From assembly GCF_903970965.1 (NCBI RefSeq), contig NZ_CAJCKW010000002.1, forward strand, positions 62,001 through 126,000: a DNA stretch of 64,000 nucleotides, read 5' to 3'. This document shows positions 58,613 to 64,000 of the stretch, one piece after another; within the stretch, counting starts at the first letter, position 1; each line of letters opens with the position of its first letter. The notes under the pieces were generated by a model. It did not search any database. It had not been told where the DNA came from and saw only the letters and a program-made list of their open reading frames with translations. A program made the translations under genes and the position numbers. This DNA is from Aureimonas sp. ME7. Lineage in GTDB: Bacteria > Pseudomonadota > Alphaproteobacteria > Rhizobiales > Rhizobiaceae.

Positions 58613-60028
58613 ATGCGTGACCCGACCCCGCATCGCTCAGGGCCGTCGATCGCAGCTTCCGCGCGACCCAACGGTTCGATCCGCGCCTTCGTGGCTCGCC
58701 TACATTTCTATGCCGGCCTCTTCGTCGGCCCCTTCATCCTTATCGCCGCGCTCACCGGGACGCTCTACGTCGTTACGCCCCAGATCGAGGCTTCCCTTTA
58801 TCGCGAGGTGCTTCACACCAACTCGCAGGGCAACCCCGCTTCCCTCGCGGCGCAAGTGGAAGCCGCCCAACTCCATATGGCGACGGCCGAAAGCCCCCGC
58901 GCCGTTCGTCCGGCTCCCCATCCAGGCGACGTCAGCCGCATCATGTTCGCGGCGCCAGATCTTGGTCCGTCCGAGTACAGAACGGTGTTCGTAGATCCCT
59001 TCACCTTGCGCATTACCGGCGATCTCGTGACCTACGGCACGAGCGGAATCTTGCCGTTCCGCACCACCCTCGACTACCTCCATCGCAGCTTGATGCTTGG
59101 AGAACTCGGCCGCGCCTACAGCGAGTTGGCAGCGTCTTGGCTTTGGATCCTGGCTCTCGGTGGGCTCTGCCTCTTCCTTTGGAGGAACACGGGGCGAATG
59201 CGCAGTCGCAAGCCGGACCATGCGGCGATACGCCTAAGACATCGGCACGGCCTTACCGGGGTCGTCCTCCTGGTTGGCCTTGTCTTTATCTCCGCGACCG
59301 GCCTGACATGGTCGGAATGGGCCGGCGCGCGCATCTCCGACGCCCGCAGTGCCTTTGGGTGGGTGACGCCGCCTCTGAACCTGAGCCTGGGTTCAGCACC
59401 CCCCATCGCCGAGCACGACGGGCATGCCCATCACGATGGGCATGGCTCCGCTATGACAGCGATGCCGACCATGGCCGACCCCGCCCGGAGTATCGACGAC
59501 GTATTGAGGGCGGCCAGAGCGGCAGGGATCGACTCGCCGATGGTGGAAATCGGCTTCCCCACGGAGACCCAAGCGTGGGCCGTTCGAGAATATGATCGCT
59601 CGTGGCCGACCCAGGTGGATGCCGTCGCCGTTCATCCGGAAACGCTGGACATCATGTCCCGTAGTGACTTCGCTACTTTTCCTTGGGTCGCCAAGCTGAT
59701 CCGTTGGGGCATCGACGCCCATATGGGGGTTTTGTTCGGCCCCGTGAACCAGTTCATTCTCGCGGGGTTCGGCATCGCATTGTGCATCACCGTGATCTAC
59801 GGCTACCGAATCTGGTGGAACCAGCGCCCGCCCGCGGATGCTTTTCCACGAACCCTGATGCTCGTCTGGCTGCAACTCTCGCCGGTCGCCAAGGCGGTTT
59901 GCCTGGCCTCGGGAGCGTTTCTAGGTTGGTGTCTTCCCATGCTTGGCATCAGTCTCGCCGTATTCGTCGCGATCGACGGACTGCGCTGGTATGGCGCCAG
60001 GAAAGGGCAGAACTTTGCGGACGCCTGA
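58613..60028 (+). CDS. PepSY-associated membrane protein (PiuB-like) with His-rich periplasmic loop
   Basis: 471 residues. Four or more membrane helices: 31-54 (LHFYAGLFVGPFILIAALTG), 175-192, 212-232 (HGLTGVVLLVGLVFISATGLTWS), 380-400, and a C-terminal pair. Two PepSY-like periplasmic regions lie between them. A loop at 268-287 (HDGHAHHDGHGSAMTAMPTM) has five His and three Met in a metal-binding pattern. The family includes iron- and copper-regulated membrane proteins, some acting as ferric reductases. Followed 70 bases later by PCuAC, so copper handling is the best guess. Confidence 0.87.
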   Translation: MRDPTPHRSGPSIAASARPNGSIRAFVARLHFYAGLFVGPFILIAALTGTLYVVTPQIEASLYREVLHTNSQGNPASLAAQVEAAQLHMATAESPRAVRPAPHPGDVSRIMFAAPDLGPSEYRTVFVDPFTLRITGDLVTYGTSGILPFRTTLDYLHRSLMLGELGRAYSELAASWLWILALGGLCLFLWRNTGRMRSRKPDHAAIRLRHRHGLTGVVLLVGLVFISATGLTWSEWAGARISDARSAFGWVTPPLNLSLGSAPPIAEHDGHAHHDGHGSAMTAMPTMADPARSIDDVLRAARAAGIDSPMVEIGFPTETQAWAVREYDRSWPTQVDAVAVHPETLDIMSRSDFATFPWVAKLIRWGIDAHMGVLFGPVNQFILAGFGIALCITVIYGYRIWWNQRPPADAFPRTLMLVWLQLSPVAKAVCLASGAFLGWCLPMLGISLAVFVAIDGLRWYGARKGQNFADA

Positions 60029-60098
60029 TCGATCTTCCAAGCATTTCAACGACAGACTTGGCAGAAGCTTGCCGCTCGTTCCTGAAAAGGCTCTTCGC

Positions 60099-60659
60099 AT
60101 GTTCGACACGCTTGAGCGCCCAGGCGCAACCCCGCTAAGGCCCTCGTCGCGCCGTCGGGCTATGGGATTCATCACGGCGCTGACCGTTGCGCTTTCCGGC
60201 AGCGTTTCGACGACTTCCGCTGCAAGCGCACACGATTACCACGTTGGATCCCTTCATATCGAACACCCGTGGACGCGGGCAACGCCCCCTGGTGCCAAGG
60301 TTGGAACCGGATATCTCGTCATTCAGAACGTGGGACGAGAGCCCGATCGGCTGGTTCAAATGTCCACGCCCGTCGCGAAAACCGCTGACGTGCATCGCAT
60401 GGAAATGACGGACGGTGTCATGACGATGCGAGCGCTGCCCGACGGGGTATCGATCCCGGCCGGCGGCAGCGCCGTTCTGGAACCCGGCGGTCTGCATCTG
60501 ATGCTGGGTGGGTTGCAAGCGCCGCTTCGAGCCGGCGAGTCCGTTCCCCTGACGCTCAGCTTCGAGAAGGCCGGAACTGTGGATGTCGTCCTTAAGGTCG
60601 AGGCGAAGGGAGCAGGCAAGGCTGGGATGCCGGGCCACGGAGATCACGGCAGTCAATAG
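60099..60659 (+). CDS. Periplasmic copper chaperone PCuAC
   Basis: 186 residues. PCuAC proteins carry Cu(I) in the periplasm and help load CuA of cytochrome c oxidase. A signal peptide (MGFITALTVALSGSVSTTSAASA) precedes the domain: HPWTRATPPGAKVGTGYLVIQN, then His99-R-Met101 ... Met110 ... His133-L-Met135, the family copper site. The C-terminal tail GHGDHGSQ adds His. An ATG at 60162 would start directly at the signal peptide; ATG 60099 has AAAAGG nearby and adds 21 residues. Last gene of the metal operon. Confidence 0.92.
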   Translation: MFDTLERPGATPLRPSSRRRAMGFITALTVALSGSVSTTSAASAHDYHVGSLHIEHPWTRATPPGAKVGTGYLVIQNVGREPDRLVQMSTPVAKTADVHRMEMTDGVMTMRALPDGVSIPAGGSAVLEPGGLHLMLGGLQAPLRAGESVPLTLSFEKAGTVDVVLKVEAKGAGKAGMPGHGDHGSQ

Positions 60660-60744
60660 CCGCCAACCCCGGACGCTTCCCTGTTTGAGCGAAGCGAATA
60701 GCCTAACATACGTGCCCGCAGAGCAGTGCGTGATGCGGGCATGG

Positions 60745-60778
60745 AAAAGGCGGCCCGCGATATCAGCGCGAGCCGCCT
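60745..60778 (-). terminator. Rho-independent terminator of hupB
   Basis: Minus-strand RNA AGGCGGCUCGCG-N7-CGCGGGCCGCCU with one U-G pair, followed by TTTCC, 17 bases past the hupB stop. Confidence 0.75.
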
Positions 60779-60795
60779 GAAACCGACGAGACCGG

Positions 60796-61077
60796 TTACT
60801 TGCCGGTGTTGATCGCGTCCTTCAGGCCTTTGCCCGGCGTGAACTTCGCCACGTTGCGGGCCGGAATATCGACCTCGGCGCCGGTGGACGGGTTGCGGCC
60901 CTTGGAGGCGGCGCGGTGCGAAACGCCGAAGGTTCCGAAGCCAACGAGGCGAACGTCGTCACCCTTGGCGAGCGCTTCCTGCAGGACGTCGAACACTGCG
61001 TCGACCGCGCCCGTGGCCTCCTGCTTGGAAAGCTTGGACTTGTCCGCGACGGCAGCCACCAGTTCGTTCTTGTTCAT
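60796..61077 (-). CDS. hupB: DNA-binding protein HU
   Basis: 93-residue nucleoid-associated protein that bends DNA without sequence specificity. MNKNELVAAVADKSKLSKQEATGAVDAVFDVLQEALAKGDDVRLVGFGTFGVSHRAASKGRNPSTGAEVDIPARNVAKFTPGKGLKDAIN is the full HU-beta pattern, including the Pro at the DNA-intercalating arm (RNPSTG). ATG 61077 has GGAGA seven bases upstream. The order clpX-lon-hupB is conserved in alphaproteobacteria. Confidence 0.98.
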   Translation of the reverse strand: MNKNELVAAVADKSKLSKQEATGAVDAVFDVLQEALAKGDDVRLVGFGTFGVSHRAASKGRNPSTGAEVDIPARNVAKFTPGKGLKDAINTGK

Positions 61078-61156
61078 GCACAATCTCCAGCGTTGAAATC
61101 AGTCGAACCGACTCGGTGCGACACGATGGGCAAAAGAAGACGTCCCATCAAGGCCG

Positions 61157-61183
61157 AGATGGGGCCAAAGCCCAGGAAACAAG
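61157..61183 (-). promoter_or_regulatory. Candidate heat-shock (sigma32-type) promoter for hupB
   Basis: CTTGTT (61183-61178), 13 bases, then CCCCATCT (61164-61157), which fits the sigma32 -10 pattern CCCCATNT. It lies just after the lon terminator and 80 bases from the hupB ATG. The -35 is imperfect, so this is tentative. Confidence 0.35.
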
Positions 61184-61194
61184 GCTTCCAAACG

Positions 61195-61220
61195 AAAAAT
61201 GCCGCCCGAAGGCGGCATTT
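61195..61220 (-). terminator. Rho-independent terminator of lon
   Basis: Minus-strand RNA AAATGCCGCC-TTCG-GGCGGCATTTTTC, a perfect 10-bp stem with T run, 21 bases past the lon stop. Confidence 0.88.
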
Positions 61221-61241
61221 CCCAGATTTCCGAAGGGGAAA

Positions 61242-63665
61242 TCAGTGCGCCACGGCGCTGTGCGGTTCATCTCGCGAATCAGCCAGATGCGCGGCTGCCT
61301 CCTCTTCCGACCACTCGATCGGAGCGGGAACGCGAACGAGGGCGTGCTGCAGGACTTCGCCCATGCGCGACACGGGGACGATCTCGAGCCCGTTCTTCAC
61401 GTTGTCCGGGATGTCGGCCAGATCCTTAGCGTTCTCTGCCGGGATCAGCACCTTGGTCATCCCGCCGCGAAGAGCCGCCAGCAGCTTTTCCTTCAAGCCC
61501 CCGATCGGCAGAACCCGACCGCGCAACGTCACCTCGCCCGTCATCGCGATGTCGCGGCGAACCGGAATCCCCGTCATCACCGAGATGATGGCGGTCGCCA
61601 TGCCGATACCCGCCGACGGCCCATCCTTCGGGGTCGCCCCTTCCGGCACGTGGACGTGGATGTCCCGCTTGTCGAAAAGCGGCGGCTTGATGCCGTATTC
61701 GATCGCCCGGCTGCGAACGTAGGATGCGGCGGCCGAAATCGACTCCTTCATCACGTCCTTCAGATTGCCGGTGACCGTCATCTTGCCCTTGCCGGGCATC
61801 ATGACGCCTTCGATCGTCAGCAACTCACCGCCGACCTCGGTCCAGGCCAGGCCCGTCACCACGCCGACCTGATCCTCGGCTTCCGCCTCGCCGTAGCGAT
61901 AACGGGGCACGCCGAGATAGTCGGCAAGGTTCGCGGCCGTGACCGCAACCGACGTCACCTCACCCTTGAGGATGCTCGTCACCGCCTTGCGCGCCAGCTT
62001 GGAAAGCTCGCGCTCGTAGGAGCGAACGCCAGCCTCGCGAGTATAGCGGCGGGCGATCTCGCGCAGCGCGTCCTCGGCAACCGAGAACTCCTCCGGCCGA
62101 AGCGCATGATCCTTGATCGCCTTCGGCAGAAGATGCCGCTTGGCGATCTCGACCTTCTCGTCCTCGGTGTAGCCCGCGATCCGGATCAACTCCATGCGGT
62201 CCATCAAGGGACCCGGGATGTTGAGCGTGTTCGCCGTCGTCACGAACATCGTCGACGACAGGTCGTACTCCACCTCCAGGTAGTGATCCATGAAGGTCGA
62301 GTTCTGCTCGGGATCGAGCACTTCGAGAAGCGCCGACGACGGATCGCCGCGGAAGTCCTGGCCCATCTTGTCGATCTCGTCGAGCAGGAAGAGCGGGTTG
62401 TTTCGCTTCGCCTTCTTGAGCGACTGGATGACCTTGCCGGGCATGGAGCCGATATAGGTCCGGCGATGGCCGCGGATTTCCGCCTCGTCGCGAACGCCGC
62501 CCAGCGCCATGCGCACATACTCACGGCCCGTGGCACGCGCGATCGACTTGGCGAGCGAGGTCTTACCCACGCCCGGAGGGCCGACGAGGCAGAGGATCGG
62601 ACCCTTGAGCTTCGCCTGACGGCTCTGCACCGCCAGATACTCGACGATCCGTTCCTTGACCTTATCGAGGCCGTAGTGCTCCTCCTCGAGGATCTCCTCG
62701 GCCTTCTTCAGGTCGATGCGAACCTTCGAAGCCTTGCCCCACGGCAGGCCGAGCAGCCAGTCGAGGTAGTTGCGCACCACGGTGGCTTCCGCCGACATCG
62801 GGCTCATCTGCCGCAGCTTCTTCAGCTCGGCCGAGGCCTTTTCCTTGCCTTCCTTGGAAAGCTTGGTCTTCTTGATGCGCTCCTCGATCTCCGCAAGCTC
62901 GTCACGGCCTTCCTCGCCGTCGCCGAGCTCCTTCTGGATCGCCTTCATCTGCTCGTTCAAATAGTACTCGCGCTGCGTCTTCTCCATCTGACGCTTGACG
63001 CGCGAGCGGATGCGCTTCTCCACCTGAAGAACGGAAATTTCCGATTCCATGAAGCCGAGCGCCCGCTCCAGCCGCTGCTGGACGCTGATGATGCCGAGCA
63101 TCTCCTGCTTCTCGGGGATCTTGATCGCGAGATGCGAGGCGACGGTATCGGCGAGCTTCGAGAAATCGTCGATCTGCCCTGCAGCACCAACGACTTCCGG
63201 CGAGATCTTCTTGTTGAGCTTGACGTAGTTCTCGAACTCCGCGATCACCGACCGCGCGAGAGCCTCGACCTCGACCGGATCTTCCTCGATCTCGGGCACG
63301 ATCTCGGCCAGCGCTTCGTGCCAGTCGGTCCGCTCGGTAAAGTGGGTGATGCGCGCGCGCGAAACGCCTTCGACCAGCACCTTCACGGTGCCGTCAGGCA
63401 GCTTCAAAAGCTGCAGGACGTTGGCGAGCGTGCCGAGGTCGTAGATCGCGTCGGGAGACGGATCCTCGTCGCCGGCGTTCTTTTGCGTCGCGAGCAGGAT
63501 CTGCTTGTCGGCGCCCATCACCTCTTCGAGCGCGCGGATCGACTTCTCGCGGCCGACGAAGAGCGGGACGATCATATGCGGGAAGACGACGATGTCGCGC
63601 AGCGGCAGTACGGGATACTGCAGCGCCTCGCCGGAAACCTCAGTGGCGGATGTCGGGTCTGACAT
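61242..63665 (-). CDS. lon: ATP-dependent endopeptidase Lon
   Basis: 807-residue AAA+ protease that degrades misfolded and regulatory proteins. The LON substrate-binding domain starts at [26 protein letters not shown]. The AAA module has [49 protein letters not shown] and LLDEIDKMG. The protease domain has the Ser-Lys dyad in [14 protein letters not shown] and [17 protein letters not shown] 63665 with AAAGGA six bases upstream is chosen over a 25-codon extension. It lies between clpX and hupB. Confidence 0.99.
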   Translation of the reverse strand: MSDPTSATEVSGEALQYPVLPLRDIVVFPHMIVPLFVGREKSIRALEEVMGADKQILLATQKNAGDEDPSPDAIYDLGTLANVLQLLKLPDGTVKVLVEGVSRARITHFTERTDWHEALAEIVPEIEEDPVEVEALARSVIAEFENYVKLNKKISPEVVGAAGQIDDFSKLADTVASHLAIKIPEKQEMLGIISVQQRLERALGFMESEISVLQVEKRIRSRVKRQMEKTQREYYLNEQMKAIQKELGDGEEGRDELAEIEERIKKTKLSKEGKEKASAELKKLRQMSPMSAEATVVRNYLDWLLGLPWGKASKVRIDLKKAEEILEEEHYGLDKVKERIVEYLAVQSRQAKLKGPILCLVGPPGVGKTSLAKSIARATGREYVRMALGGVRDEAEIRGHRRTYIGSMPGKVIQSLKKAKRNNPLFLLDEIDKMGQDFRGDPSSALLEVLDPEQNSTFMDHYLEVEYDLSSTMFVTTANTLNIPGPLMDRMELIRIAGYTEDEKVEIAKRHLLPKAIKDHALRPEEFSVAEDALREIARRYTREAGVRSYERELSKLARKAVTSILKGEVTSVAVTAANLADYLGVPRYRYGEAEAEDQVGVVTGLAWTEVGGELLTIEGVMMPGKGKMTVTGNLKDVMKESISAAASYVRSRAIEYGIKPPLFDKRDIHVHVPEGATPKDGPSAGIGMATAIISVMTGIPVRRDIAMTGEVTLRGRVLPIGGLKEKLLAALRGGMTKVLIPAENAKDLADIPDNVKNGLEIVPVSRMGEVLQHALVRVPAPIEWSEEEAAAHLADSRDEPHSAVAH

Positions 63666-63841
63666 GCTTGTCCTTTCTGCGGCCGGGGCCGCTGGTGGCC
63701 CCTTCGATCCGACCCGTTCGGCATCGGAATGAAGAGCCATTTCGCAAGTGCAATGTGGTTGCGATAAGAGGGGGAATCAACCCGAAGGCCGTCATCCCAA
63801 CGTCATGGATTGTGGACACTTCGGTCACGGTTCGAGAACCG

Positions 63842-63880
63842 GAAAGCAAAGAGCCCGCCCCGGTGGACCGGAGCGGGCTC
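63842..63880 (-). terminator. Rho-independent terminator of clpX
   Basis: Minus-strand RNA GAGCCCGCUCCGGU / ACCGGGGCGGGCUC with one U-G pair, followed by TTTGCTTTCC, about 32 bases past the clpX stop. Confidence 0.8.
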
Positions 63881-63911
63881 GAACCTGGATCAGCGGATGG
63901 AGCGGAGCTGG

Positions 63912-64000
63912 TCAGGCACTGACCGTTTCCTTCTCGTCCTTGCGGTCCGAGTAGATGTAGAGAGGCCGGGCGTTGCCGTCGATTACCTCTTCGGAGATCA
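63912..64000 (-). CDS. clpX: ATP-dependent Clp protease ATP-binding subunit ClpX (3' end only)
   Basis: The last 29 codons read ISEEVIDGNARPLYIYSDRKDEKETVSA and stop, which matches the ClpX C-terminus (RPL-[IL]-Y family tail). The rest lies beyond the window. The clpX-lon-hupB order supports the call. Confidence 0.93.
   Translation of the reverse strand, partial: ISEEVIDGNARPLYIYSDRKDEKETVSA

Overview
The window is a housekeeping chromosome segment from a GC-rich alphaproteobacterium. It most likely belongs to Hyphomicrobiales (Rhizobiales). The reasons are the ClpS-ClpA pair, a phasin, a SPOR-tailed D,D-carboxypeptidase, the gene order rplQ ... degQ-rarA-crcB-rluC-HAD-ATP12, two tuf copies, a LOV-HWE histidine kinase, and small DUF families common in that order. 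The family-level assignment (for example Aurantimonadaceae) is a guess. I saw no rRNA operon, CRISPR array, insertion sequence, prophage or plasmid function.

Layout. Positions 1-3000 (minus strand) carry the 5' two thirds of clpA, then clpS and a phasin. From 3324 to 13149 there are mixed single genes and short operons. They include a penicillin-binding carboxypeptidase, several conserved DUF proteins, a YdcF-type protein, an aldo/keto reductase, a DUF1624 membrane acyltransferase, a MerR regulator, tRNA-Leu(GAG), lipB with a YaiI-type protein, and a cytochrome b561-like / Tat-exported molybdenum oxidoreductase pair. From 13150 to 18871 a minus-strand cluster holds ATP12, HAD phosphatase, rluC-type, crcB/fluC, rarA and degQ. 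A small secreted protein and an extended SDR lie between degQ and rplQ.

Positions 20467-52134 hold one long minus-strand gene expression super-cluster. Its transcription order is tRNA-Trp, secE-nusG, rplKA, rplJL, rpoBC, rpsL-rpsG-fusA-tuf, S10 and spc genes (rpsJ to rplO), secY-adk, and rpsM-rpsK-rpoA-rplQ. Promoter-like and terminator-like elements divide it at rpoC/rpsL, tuf/rpsJ, rplO/secY and adk/rpsM. A second tuf, identical to the first over 1,179 bp, lies at 53888-55066. Two glycosyltransferase-like genes sit between it and tRNA-Trp.

From 55233 to 60659 there is a 58-residue charged protein, tRNA-Gly(TCC), a LOV-HWE kinase, an M20 amidohydrolase, and a plus-strand metal (probably copper) operon of a Cys/His membrane protein, a PepSY transporter-like protein with a His-rich loop, and a PCuAC copper chaperone. 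The end (minus strand) carries hupB, lon and the 3' tip of clpX. Translation and proteostasis genes therefore dominate both ends. I found no convincing undescribed multi-gene system. The items most worth a second look are the glycosyltransferase pair inserted beside tuf, the compact LOV kinase, the Tat-lipoprotein molybdoenzyme pair, the metal operon, two small proteins, and several regulatory structures inside the ribosomal cluster.
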